A stretch of DNA of 64,000 nt from Flammula alnicola (Eukaryota; Basidiomycota; Agaricomycetes; Agaricales; Strophariaceae). The DNA is taken from positions 1-64,000 of the forward strand of contig JADNRV010000089.1 in assembly GCA_015499995.1 (NCBI GenBank), in the 5' to 3' direction. Positions 11,037 to 22,577 of this stretch are shown in pieces. The translations under genes were made by a program, and so were the position numbers. Each line of letters opens with the position of its first letter. The stretch's first letter is position 1. The notes beneath the pieces were generated by a model, which did not search any database, was not told the DNA's origin, and saw only the letters and a list, made by a program, of their open reading frames with translations.

Positions 11037-12211
11037 ATGAACTTCATGCTCGCGAACAGTGATACTCTCGAGCTCCACCCAAACGACCCAAGGAGGAGTG
11101 ACTTTTATTACGATCCAGCGCCCGCAAGTATACAGCACAAGAGATTCGTGGCTCTTCGGCAGCTCATCTCTTCAGACATCCCTTGCATCCTGTGGGGCCC
11201 TGACGCAATGTACTACTCGAGGTTTTTCCCCGCCATTCCCTGCGATCAACAAATACTTGTTCCAGATGACCTCGTCGAGTCCGCTGCCACTTTGCTAGAA
11301 CAGAAAGAGTTTAGAAGGGTTCAAATGAGCCGTTTCTCAATGGAAAACCCGTTTGATGAAGCCAATCCTGGCGCAGCTGCATTTCCTGATGCCATCCGAC
11401 TGCAACATGCAGACATATCTGATTCCACGGGTCCATACGGGCGCTCCCCTTTACCGGGCTGCGTTCTTCTCATCCCGCAGTCATACTACGACGTCGACTT
11501 TCGCTCGACATCTCGGTTTCAGTTATTAGACGAAGAGGTCATCCAACTCGACGCACTGAATGGCAAAATCCTGGTTCCAAAGTTTCATACCTTTCTTGAA
11601 GCCGTTGTCTACATCATTTTCAATCCTCCGACAGGATTCCAGCACCAGACGTCGCTCAGTGAACACGAGATCTGGCTCGAACGTATCCTCAGATACCGAG
11701 TGAAAGAGGATCCGGATCTGGAGACCAATCCCAACCGTCGTACTCGAAAATCCGATCTCCGTCCTGCGGAGTGCGAGATAATAGCGGAGATCCAGAACGC
11801 GGACTGTGCTTGGTATATTCACAAGTACCTGTGGGAGATAAGCTTTCCTATCGACAAGGATGTTGATGAATACAAGCAACACAAGTGAGGACTCGTTATT
11901 TGATTTCAAACTCTACTTGCAGCAACTGACATACGTGGCCTTCCGCATCCAGGGCTCTCTCATCGCCAGGTATCCATAAGAAAGACTGTGTCAATGCGCC
12001 TTCCATGCTACCAAATTCTCCAAGAATGCAAGCTATACCTCGACGCGCATTTTCCGGCAGTTCTAATATTTCATTTAAGCGCCATTATTCGACAAATCAC
12101 ACCCTCTCAATGCAGCGTCGACCCTTCCGCATGGCTGCTCCCGTAATCCGACCTCTGAGTCTCTTCCACTCATTATCCAGTATGCGGCGTGTCGTTCGTA
12201 ATCTAAAATAG
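11037..12211 (+). CDS. unknown family protein, copy 2 (full length)
   Basis: Exons 11037-11884 and 11953-12211, 68-nt intron, 368 residues. It is the apparently intact member of the three-copy family. The N-terminal 280 residues carry the same conserved stretches as copy 1 (LELHPNDPRRSDFY, ALRQLISSDIPCILWGPDA, QILVPDDLVESAATLLEQ, FHTFLEAVVYIIFNPP, EIIAEIQNADCAWYIHKYLW). The second exon encodes a basic tail rich in Arg, Ser and Met (for example MQRRPFRMAAPVIRP) that copy 1 has lost. It differs from copy 1 by scattered substitutions and a two-codon deletion, consistent with a fairly recent duplication. I do not recognise the function; a nucleotidyltransferase-like fold is a guess. No export signals are seen. 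Confidence 0.7.
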
Positions 12212-12579
12212 ACCGAACATAATAATCGCATGCCCTGTATTTAAATTTGGACAATAACAATTTCTTTGGCAGCAAGTGGTTTGCGCACCCTGTGGAGTAT
12301 ACTTAGCCAACGTTTTTAAATACGAAGAATTGATTAACCGATATTTCCCATAAGACGAACACTTTTCAAGACTGGAACTACTTTTGAATGGCCTAGTGGT
12401 CACCTTGAGGCGCACGGAACTGGAAGTAGCTCGGAAATGAATATACTTACACTCATGGTCATCGATTGCGACATGGGAGGATCCTTCCGAAATCGGTGGC
12501 TTGCTCATGAATTGATTTAAAAGCAGTGTTCATGAGAACGTGTTGCGGAAGGCGTGGACGTGGACGGAACAAGATGAGC
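12212..12579. other. intergenic, no supported gene
   Basis: 3' flank of copy 2. Nothing recognised. Confidence 0.45.
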
Positions 12580-13075
12580 TAGTGGCATAAGCTAGCTGCA
12601 TTTCCAGACCAAATGAAGTTCGCACTCCATCGATGGCCAGAGCTGAGAAGATTGGGCTTTGCTGGTGGATGTGAGAGCTGCGTCATCGTTTCAAGTCCAA
12701 GATTATATTGCTGATTATCCGCGTTAGCAAGAGATGGTCCTCTCGGGGATGAAGCCTGTAACGGAGACAGATGGTAGACAAGACCTTGAGCGAGAGTTCT
12801 AACGGGACCCAGGAGTCCTTATGTCGGTGAAGATGGCCTGTGAACCGCTTAGCGTTCATGCCGCCTTTCCTCCTTCGGATTAACGTCCAAAGAATCGCCT
12901 ATTTCAAGTTCATCCTCCAGTTGAATGGGCAACCTGCGATAGAGTGTCGAGATGAATGTTTAGATGTCATATCCTTCCGTATCGGATAGGATCGAGGCGT
13001 AGATTTGGAGCTGACGACGTTCAAGCTGGGAAATCGTCGGCCATCTCCAACGCTGGAGCTTGTCAACGACGTTGT
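12580..13075 (-). pseudogene. possible decayed coding region
   Basis: One minus-strand frame reads like protein over about 165 codons (for example QRWRWPTISQLERRQLQIYA, LEDELEIGDSLDV) but holds three in-frame stops that no GT-AG intron removes cleanly. I do not recognise the parent family. It may simply be chance open sequence. Confidence 0.25.
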
Positions 13076-13950
13076 TCTTCCGACGACAATGGTGGTGTGT
13101 AATCCAACGAAGACTTAAGTAGATCTAGAAAACCGATTTCAATGTATTGTAACTGTTGTCTAGTGGAACAAAATCACCTTGTATGTGTCAAAGAACGACT
13201 CGGGTATCCCGGTAGTGCGAATTGAATGTACAGGAAGTGGACAGAATTATGGATATGAGAGCTCGATGCCAACGTTAGGCCATGGAGGTACCAGGGTCAC
13301 GATGAGGCCAGCAACCAGCATCACCGCGGGCCGCAGGCGGTGTGAGGAAAAACCAGCTCAGCGCCGCGGATCCGTCAATAGCGCTTGTGACGCTCGCACC
13401 CTTTTATGCAATGTCTTGTCTGCGCCGCGGCGAATGATATCAGCTGTGGCCAATGCGAAGTCTATCTCCACGGATTTCTTACTTTTTATTCTAGTTTTCT
13501 GTATTGCAAAACATTTATGGAACCGACTCAGACTAGAATCATGGCAGCCCTGCCCAATGGCTCGCAAGTTCTCCACGGATCCCATGGTTGTTCGTGCGCT
13601 CTATGCATAAATATCTATCAAATGAATAGAAAATCGTAGATGTGGCCAATTGGCGAGTGCATGAAACGTTCTACTCGGAAGTTCCAACGATACGTATACA
13701 GTTATTCGCGAGGATCAAATTACAATGTTACTATGGGAGATAATCGATAAGTACTTGAACTGAATACCTGCACGACAAGTGTGAGGGTGTTGGAAGTGAG
13801 GATATCCTGATTTTATGCGGGGAAACATATAAATAAGGGATCGAGGAAGATCGTAGGGGACGATACATAGTATTCAACATTGTACAGTTCAGTGAGGGAC
13901 ACCATCATTTCAACTGGCAATTTGAAGGTAGAGATCTGGTTCGTGACCTA
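13076..13950. other. intergenic, no supported gene
   Basis: Overlapping frames of 70-140 codons on both strands at 13179-13639 show no family features and no consistent splice structure. Nothing else seen. Confidence 0.45.
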
Positions 13951-15179
13951 CTAGACCTCGGAATTGGGGTCGTTCGGGTGCATTCTGTAATATGCCCGAG
14001 GCAGTGCTTCAGAAAGAACCGTCTGGCGGAAACCCTCGTCTCTGATCGAACGGACCAGCTGTCCATCTGGGGATTCCAATTGCATAGACCCAGATGGGAC
14101 AGAGACAGAAGGTGAACGGGTTAAAACGCTCTCCTAATATGAATAATGAATAAATATTGTGAAGAGAAGAAATTTCCCGGAGAACCTCACCATGCTTTCA
14201 ATTAAAGATTCGCTCACGACATCAATCATCTCTTTGACTTGTCGACGGGTGTACACTGGCTTCTCGCCGTTCTGAGCAGCTGGGACAAGATTCCAAGGAG
14301 GTCCGTCCGAACGTACTTCAGTCGATGGGTAATACCCATACGTCGCGCCTCGCAAATGTGCGGGCGGTTGCGTGTACGGTGAAGAAGATGCTGACGAAGA
14401 ACTCTGGAACTTATTGCATCAAAATCCGGCCTGTCTAAAAATAGAATGAAGGGACTGACATTGGAAGAAGACGAGACGCTGGGACGACGATGGGAAAATA
14501 CGTTCGGAGACGAGGGGTTAACATAATTCCCATCAAACGCGGATGACAGCGGTGGGGTTGGAGGAACGACCGAGCCCGATGACGATAAGGAGGGCATGAC
14601 TTGACTGAAGTCAGATGGGGGGTAATTCCCTATATATCGTGATTCAGGAGACTCAAAGTTCGGGAAAGCGGAAGGAGGGGCTGCGTAATTGCCATTGCGT
14701 CCGTCGAAAGACTGTGTCATTCCTCGGGAATGTGGCACCATTGCGTCTGGGCCACCTTTGGCATATGGGCGTTCCATGGCTCGGAGGGTCTTGTCATGGA
14801 CGGAACTCCACGAGTAGCAACCCGGGGCATGCCTTTCGAGGTCCTCCCTGTGCAGACGTAGAGTAGGCAACGATGTAAGGTGGAATGGCTTTGATGGATT
14901 TACCTTGTGGAAAACTCTTCGTTGCAGTTTTCACAATTCAAGAGAGAACTTCTCATATCTAAAATATAGTGTAAAGAGGCGAAAATGATTCAGGGTCAGG
15001 GTCGGACGTAGACAGGGATCAACGACAGGGTCAAGTTACGACTCACGAATTTGGAAGTGTCTTCGAAGGTTAGATCTCCTTGTAAAAGGAGTGTCGCATT
15101 GAGGGCAGTGGTAGGCGTTGTCTTTTATATCGCGGCGGACGTTGTCGACTGGGCTGGCAAAGGATGTGTTCTCAGACAT
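13951..15179 (-). CDS. two-finger C2H2/C2HC zinc protein, likely transcription factor
   Basis: Five exons (15179-15047, 14958-14904, 14847-14460, 14403-14191, 14133-13951), introns 88, 56, 56 and 57 nt, 323 residues. Finger 1 has C25, C28, H41 and H45 (C-x2-C-x12-H-x3-H, within HCPQCDTPFTRRSNLRRHFQ). Finger 2 has C53, C56, H69 and C73 (C-x2-C-x12-H-x3-C). The rest is Ser/Pro-rich and probably disordered, with a short helical segment near the C-terminus (RRQVKEMIDVVSESLIESM). Such paired N-terminal fingers with a disordered tail are usual for fungal DNA-binding regulators, so a nuclear role is inferred; the target is unknown. Exon 1 ends inside the codon for H45, so splicing is required to complete finger 1. 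Confidence 0.75.
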
Positions 15180-17861
15180 GAGAGATCAGAATAGTGGAGG
15201 GTCGAAACCTTGACGAAAGTAATGCTCGTCTGTATTTGAACACTGGTGGTTGCCGTGAGCCGTGTCATAATTGTATCGATAGACCCCGACCATCTGGGTT
15301 CATTCCGAATCTCGGTTTCACCTTCGGAGCTTTGGTGGGGTAAACATAGAACGCAGCATCAGTATTGGTTTTCCTAACATGTGTACACGCATTTCGCCCT
15401 TAAGGCACAGGCGCACATCAGTATCAAGTGTGAATGGTATTGTGTAACAAATTACCTGTCTTTCGAATAACCTAGATTATCAATTAGTGATATATATTGA
15501 AGCCTTTTTTTACAAATCTGAGCCATACTTACCTCAACCAGATCTGTGAAAGGCGCTAATCTCGATGAAACGTTAAAACCAGAGGGCGTTTTAACGGGGG
15601 TCCAGGACGTGCATTGCATAGCCATTTAAGGGTCGCCCTCGAAAAACGGGGCCAAAATTGGAACCCCTTTTACCCAGATTACGTGGTAAGATTCCATGTG
15701 TTTTCAACCTGAAAGCCCGGCATGTCAATGCAGAGGGCAAATCCTGTGACCGAATACGGTGACGTCGGTAAACGAGAACGTATTGTTTGGAGGAGGACCA
15801 TGCAGTGGATAAAATGGTTTACATCAATCCTGGTGTGGAGTTTCTGCGAAATCAAGTACGAATCTTACCTCAAGGGTGCCAAATATGGTGCCCATGGTAT
15901 TCAAAAACTTTGTCGAGATCGACAGGATGTTGAAAAGAGTCGGTGATCTAGAGCCTGAGAAAAAAACCAAAAGGAAGAATTAGTCACAACTATACCAAGT
16001 GTCGATATTTTCGGACAACGGCAGAAAGCGTACAAAACATCTTACTAATTGTATACGGAGAGCCGAGGAATTAACATGGACACTCGGGCTTGGAAACCGT
16101 GGAGGAGACGGACTGGTGTCTGTTCATGCAATATATGCCATCTTGGCCAATCAACCATCGATCACAAGGAGGACATCCGAGCTGTATAACTGCGCGTACG
16201 GTCGCAGCTCACATACGTCAAGCAAACGGCCGGATGGACAGATCTTCATCGCCAAAAGGCTGCACCTCAGGCCTTTGCTATTTTCAGGCCTTCCCTTTGC
16301 ACATAAAATGGTTAGACTTTGCTCCGTCTGCTCAAAAGCTGAAGACGCACCATGCTACTGTAATGTGTTTAGTTCGCGACTTCTCAGCCAGAGAGCCAAA
16401 CGTACCAAAGCAATCCATCTCGTGGAGATACTATAACCGCCGACATTTGGCTCAATCTCTGTAGTCGGTCTCGCCTAGCACACGCATAGCTTCCTCCCGA
16501 CAGCTCCCGACATGAGTGTTCCCGCTCCGCTAAGTAGCACCACTTTTGACTGTGCTCAGCGTCGTCCACGTAACGCCACGGGCGGGCACCGCACAGCTTC
16601 CCATGGGGCAAGGATTGCGAACAGTCAAGATGGGTCGCGTTGTGGCTGGCACCAAGGATTGCCCAAAATCGATACCGTCGACGACGGATACCTGGAGCCC
16701 GGAGTTCCAAGGTTCTAACCCCATCAACATGAGGCTTTTGCACACTGTCGAGGTAAAGATAAATGGTAAGAACACAAAGAAAGAATACGCCAGATACAAA
16801 CGTTGTTGATCATCTGTACTATGGTCCAATGTACATGACAGTGAAGATTCAAGAGGGTGCGAATTGACAGTGGTCAGGTGATTACTTGGCAACGTTCACT
16901 TTCCAAAACAAAGAAACCATCTCAAACTTGCCCTAACTTGCCTTCAAGGTGGAAATATCTTCGATTCTTAGATCTGACGCTTAAAAGGAGACCGGTTCAA
17001 GAAAAGACCGTAACTTCGACGTAAAAATCCACTTCCCGCAAAGCCTCAATGGTACAATCTTCAGATCGTCTGCCAAGAGTAGAGCTTACAAGGTATCTTG
17101 CTTCGTGACTTAGGATCATGTGTGCAACAAAACAATAGGCTGTATTCTGAGAAAAATTTTCGCGATGGGACTTTTATATGTAAGTGCAATGTAAGTGTAC
17201 AGATATACAAACGACGATAGCAGAAGACGGAAGATGATACGCAGGAAGGTTGGTGCAGTACAAGTAGGACAGAAATGACACAAAGACTCCGCAGCTGCCC
17301 CCAGCCCACGAAGGGGAAATAAAGAGTTTGTAGAACCGCGGTCTTCGGAAAAACCTTTGTTATGAAAGGAGTTTAATCAGCCCGACCGCACGGTATAAGG
17401 TTAAGGTAGAGTAGGATGCACGAGATAGGATCATGGAAAGTGAAGTAGCGCCATGAGGGGGTTCCAAACTCAAGAAGAAACGAAGGTAGATTCATGAAGC
17501 ACGGAAAGGGCAAGGCAGAAGGCGAAGAAGACAAGGGGGTGGGCATAGTGGTGTCAAAAAGAAGGAAGAACAGATAAGAATGGGGTGATTGACATTTTTT
17601 AGGAGGAACTCCGGTCTACAAATGACTATAAATTATAGAAAGGGGGATAAGGTGGAATGGGGGTCGGAGGAGCGCGGAGAAAGTGGATAAGAAAAACAAG
17701 AAGAAAAAAGGCGTTTAGTAGTACACAAGAATAATCAGGATAAAGAAAATAGAAAAAATCTTTCCAACAGAAAGGAAAGGAGAACGAAAGTGGAATGAAT
17801 GGGAAAAGACCGCTCAGAAGGACAGAAAAAAGGGTCATCGGGATGGGATCCCTCCATCCAA
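15180..17861. other. 2.7-kb region without a supported gene
   Basis: Several frames of 70-145 codons (15999-16464, 16384-16892) overlap on opposite strands and lack family features or coherent exons. A perfect 9-bp inverted repeat lies at 15571-15596. Otherwise I see nothing. Confidence 0.45.
15571..15596. repeat. short perfect inverted repeat
   Basis: CGTTAAAAC (15571-15579) and GTTTTAACG (15588-15596) are exact reverse complements around an 8-nt loop. Function unknown; it could be a transposon remnant end. Confidence 0.5.
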
Positions 17862-20800
17862 CTATTCATCCACATCCTCCAGAGCGATCAATTTGTCCAT
17901 ATCTGCTCTAGATATCTTCTTTGATCGCGAACCGACAGCACTCGGAGGCAAGTAGGGCTTATCCTCTTCTGCTTTTTCGCCTTCATCGGCAACCGGAGAG
18001 TAAGCGACTTCCTCGCCGTCGGAGGCATTACTGACAGGCCTCTCGACGAGCGGCGTCCCCCGATCCACTCTGACCCGTTTATTCGACGAAACGACCGACC
18101 CAAGCCCAGCATCGTCAAGCTCCTCGCTACTTCGTTTCCCCAGAGTAGGCGGAGAAGGTGGCACAGGTTGAAGGAGGAGGGAACCAGTTATCGTATCTTC
18201 CTCCTCCTCGGCGGTACGAAAGAGTACACTATCTCCGGTCCGGGCCCGTTTCGGCGGTGTCCCTTCCAGTTCTCTCCGGTCTGGTCTCCGCAATGACGCA
18301 GAGTCGCTGTGATTATCATCGACAATCTCCTCGACCTCTTCCTCGAGCTCGTCAGAAGATCGCTTGCGCCGTCGTTCGGGCTCGGCCTCAGGATCAGGAG
18401 AGACCGAGTATCGGAAGCTACTCGCATTGTCGTACGCAGGGTCCTCGTCATCCTCATCGTCTTCGTCGTAGTCCAGATCTGACGCATCATAGTCCACCTC
18501 CTCTTCGCCATCGCCGTCAGGATCAATCTCATTCACCTCCTTGAGCTCGATCTCGCTGGCGTCGACGGTCTGTGTACTGAGCACTATGGGCGAGGGGTAC
18601 AACGTCGTCCGTAACGTCTGCTGGACGGGTTGCGAGGGTACAACGGGTGCAGGAGCATTGAGAGCGGCGTACGCAGCTCTAGCATTCATATCTGCTACTT
18701 TGGCTCGCTCGCAGACAGAACAACTGCAATGATATAGAGGAGCACATGCGTCTCGCCATGCCTTGAAAAATAAATTATTAGTACAGTTTATAGAAGAATA
18801 CAGAAAAGAAGGCACGAACAGATCGTACAGCATCCAAGCTATAATGAGGAAGATGGGCCGTTGTCACAGGAATATAGGGGATGGTGCTCAGTAGCCTTGG
18901 CGGCGATTTGACAGGGTCCACAGGGATAAATCGCGGTCGAGAAGCAGGAACACTCGGTTGCCTCTCAGTCGTCGGGGTCTCTTCCTCCTTCTTGACCGAC
19001 TCGGTGCCTTCATCGCTAAGAGGAGGAGGCGAAGGAGTCGTTTGCAGCGTTGTAGTAGAGAGTACAGGGCTCGTCGCGTTCGACGACCCATGTGTCGACG
19101 ACTTCGTGCTTCCACTACTGCTACTCGATGATGACGTCGAATCCGAATCGTCCTCCTTACGACGGCCCTTCTCGTCTCCCACGACAACCATCAAAGCAGC
19201 ATCTGCATCCGCCTCCTCTATCCTTTTTCTCCGCGAGGTCTCCTCCTCCTCGTTTCTCTTCTTCTCGAACCAGTCGATACCGTCGTACCACACACCCTCT
19301 TCCTCTCTCAGCACCTTTATCACGTCGTCTAGAGACATTTTCCTTGCCAGGTGGGCTGGGTCTTCGAATGTTTTCTCCGTCGGCACCGAACACTCCATGA
19401 CCAGCTTCCGCACTAGATTCCTCATCGGCGGTCCTAGCACTTCCCGCATTTGTTTGATATGCGCGATATAGGCTTGCTCGCATAGCTGGAAAGAAGGCGG
19501 CACTTCAGCGATAAGAATCGACTTCAACGGGTGCTGTTGTTCCTCGCCGGTTGCAGGATCTGTCGGTTCGGGCTGGCGGGCCCAGGGGCACGGATGCACC
19601 GCAGGGACCACGGTAGGCCGACCCGGCACCGAATTTTGGTACCAAATATCGGCAGGGCTCAACCAATGCCCATCCAAAATCCTCTGACGGGCCCAGTGAT
19701 TCAGCGACATCTCCCGAACCTGACCCGACCCCCGTGTCAACATCGCCTCTCTATCCTCCTCCGAGTCATCTTCTTCCTCATCCTCTTCTTCCTCCTCCCG
19801 TCGCACGTCATGTCTTTGCTGTGTCTTTTGCGCGGCCAGCATGTGCTGCCCGAGGTCCTCGTATTTCGTGTGCGTGTTCAACCACAACGACTCTCTGGCT
19901 TGGGTCAACACGTCCGCAATGGTGCCCTCTGCGAGCTCGACGAAGTTATCGATGTTATGCCTCGTCTGCCAGTCGCGGCATTGGAAAGTAGGTCCACCCA
20001 CGGCATCGCGGTCTCGCGCACTCTGGCTCGCACGTCGCCATAGCCATTCCGTGCGGCATTTCCGACATGTCACTTCGACGCCGGGCCACGTATCTTCGTC
20101 CTCGTTCTCGAGTATACCAAGGGACTGCTGTAACTCGTAGTCTCGCGCAGTCGCGTCGTGCTTGATAAGAGACATCGAGTCACGCAGACAAAGACCACAA
20201 TAGGTTGTTCGATTCCGTTCGTGCTCCTTGCACACGGTAATCGGGCCGAAAAAAGTGGTAACCACCGCTCGTTTCGAGTTGGCTAACCCGAAGTTCGATA
20301 GAGGGTAGTTGATACGGCAGATGACGCAGGTACATTTCAGGATGTTCCGAAGGTGTTGGTATGGCGTGAGGTAGATGGGAGCCTGGATGGTATTGGAGGA
20401 AGCATTTAGCTGAGGGATTGGGTGGATGACCATGTGGTAGATGAGAAAATCATTGGGGTCGATGACGTGAAGAGCCTGATTCCAGAAAGGATGTTTTTCG
20501 ACTATAATGGTCGATTGTCAGCGAACATTCTTCGACAAATCCACCGCAGCAAGAAAGAATAACAAAAACATATAAACAGTGAGAAATAGAAAAGATATTA
20601 GAAAATTATTGATTGCGGAAGGATCGGAAGGAAGTAAGGTTGACGGAGGAGCATTAGGATAAGATCTGCGTTCCGTAATAGCGAGGTCAATGTGGCGCTC
20701 CACACCGTGGAGTGCCGTGAAATGTTGATTGAAGTAGTTGCGGTCACGAGTCGCAGGAGTGATAGGTTGTTGACATTGGTTTATGACGAGGGCTAATCGA

Positions 20801-21468
20801 GGACGCGATGTCATAAAGACGCGGTATGGGCCTGGTGGTGTTGGGGGAAACGCACTCGGTATCGAACTCCGAGCTAGACGCGTTTGTCGTGACAAGTAGC
20901 ACTTGCGGCGAGAAAAGATGGAGTCCTGGGCGGTGGAGATCGAAGATGGCGCAGACCAAAGATCAAGAAAATGGGGACAGCATAGCAACGACACGGTCAC
21001 CCAAGTTGCAGAGCACTTGAGCGCTTAAACATACGGCGTAGTGATAAGGATAAACCAAAAATTGACACGAATTGGGAACAGGAACGGAAAGAATGCAACA
21101 AAACAGTTTATGAATATACTCACTGGCTTTCCGCCATTCCGGGCATACAGACATCAGGCATTTTTCGAGATCCAATGAGTCGCGTATACAGGTGTAGGCC
21201 ATTCTGGAGTACCAGTGTTTTCGTGCCTCCCAAGTTTGGGGGCAATAACTCGTAGCAGCGAGGTCATATAGGTAGTGACTTCCAATAAGCCTACGAGGAA
21301 GTATATCAGCCCGGTACTCGTCTCCGCCATCGCGTGTGGCACTGGATAAGGGCTGACTGACCTGATGATCTCCTCTGGCAGCTGTGGCCACGATCTATGG
21401 GTGAGCTTTCCCTTGTACTGTGGCCCAGAGTGGACGGCGGGGCTTTCCGCCTGGGTTGTGCTCGACAT
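17862..21468 (-). CDS. large F-box protein with Cys clusters and acidic tail
   Basis: Four exons (21468-21362, 21290-21124, 20501-18829, 18761-17862) join in phase to 948 residues. Residues about 27-60 form an F-box-like segment (SWPQLPEEIIRLIGSHYLYD), followed by a Trp-rich helix region (TWEARKHWYSRMAYTCIRD). The central part has Cys pairs that may bind zinc: LKCTCVICRINY, RTTYCGLCLRDS, VTCRKCRTEWLWR and HCSCSVCERA. The C-terminal 300 residues are acidic and low-complexity with putative nuclear basic patches (RRRKRSS, PPKRAR). Basidiomycete genomes carry conserved uncharacterised proteins of this layout. By the F-box it would be a substrate adaptor of an SCF ubiquitin ligase; substrate unknown. 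Intron 2 (20502-21123) is 622 nt, about ten times the local norm, yet the phases match exactly across it. Confidence 0.7.
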
Positions 21469-22577
21469 TGTCGTCGACGGTCTAGCACGGTGGTCAGTGC
21501 GCAGATATTCGGCAGCGTATGGGATTTCGTCACGGATGATGAACAGGGAAAGCGTCACAAAAAGACAACAAAAGTCGCTAACGCCTATTGAAAATATTCC
21601 CACGCACAGACCACTCAATTCCCTTTCTGGCGGACAATGCCCAGTGCGTACAGCCTTTGCCTGCAGCCAATCTTCATCGCAAACCTCACCAGAAACAAGT
21701 CAGAACCCACGAAAACGTCGAGGAAAGAATCCTAGCTGTCATTCGAAATTTTGTTCCTGGTGAGAGTTTATTTACATCCACAAACAGCCTGCACAGCTGA
21801 AGCTCGTCATGTCCGATCATATGGTATTCATAACCAGCTCTTGGCCATGTGAGCTCGGCCTTTTATTGGTAAAATGAAGGTTTTAGTGTGCGATTGATCC
21901 CTTCTCGACTATAAACCAACTCGACATGAAAATTATTTCAGGACGTGTGGGCGCCATATCTTTAGTATCAAAATACATCCACACCCAATGCCTCTCGCCA
22001 TCGTCAATGTTCCCTCTGATTCCGAGACTCGGAATATTGAAATGATCTCCTTCATCCAAACAGAGCTTTATGTAGTATTTAAATCGACGCAGACCTGAAG
22101 ATTCCGAGAACAAGTCAATTCTACGGCGGAGTTAACCCCTATCGGCTACTTCCGCCTCACCTTTGCAAGAACATGTGAATAAGCGCCAGAGCTTTTAGTG
22201 CCCCCAATATTTGCCTGAACGAACAGCTGAGCATAAAGGGCCGATCCTTTGAATATCAAGTCAGCATCAGCAAATTATTGAGAAGATTTCCGGAAACCAG
22301 AAACCTAAAAACCCGGATCCCTGTGCAAATTGAGCTACAGTAGTAATTCACCATTGGGATTGTCGCCTTCTATTAATGTGGCTCGTTGCTTTCTTGTGAT
22401 TTTACGGAGGTTTCCTGTCCTCTGCTTGGGGAGGTGACTTACGGGAAAAGGACATAGGTACCGTGAACTTGATTGGTTTCAAACTTGTACCCGTAATTGT
22501 TGAGATAAAGCAGTGTTGAAAAACGACATATGTTTGTAGATAAAACCTGGGAGTAGAACTAAACTATGTAATGGTTA
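21469..22577. other. intergenic, no supported gene
   Basis: Promoter side of the large F-box gene and 3' flank of the next. A 76-codon minus-strand frame at 21883-22113 has protein-like composition but no recognised relative. Confidence 0.45.

Noticed and set aside
13179..13639. 143-codon plus frame and overlapping minus frame
   Set aside because: No recognised family; overlapping on both strands as expected by chance in GC-balanced DNA.
15999..16892. overlapping frames of 120-145 codons on both strands
   Set aside because: Mutually overlapping, no motifs, no coherent exons.
18158..19471. plus-strand frames of 128 and 196 codons
   Set aside because: Antisense shadows of the low-complexity tail of the large F-box gene.
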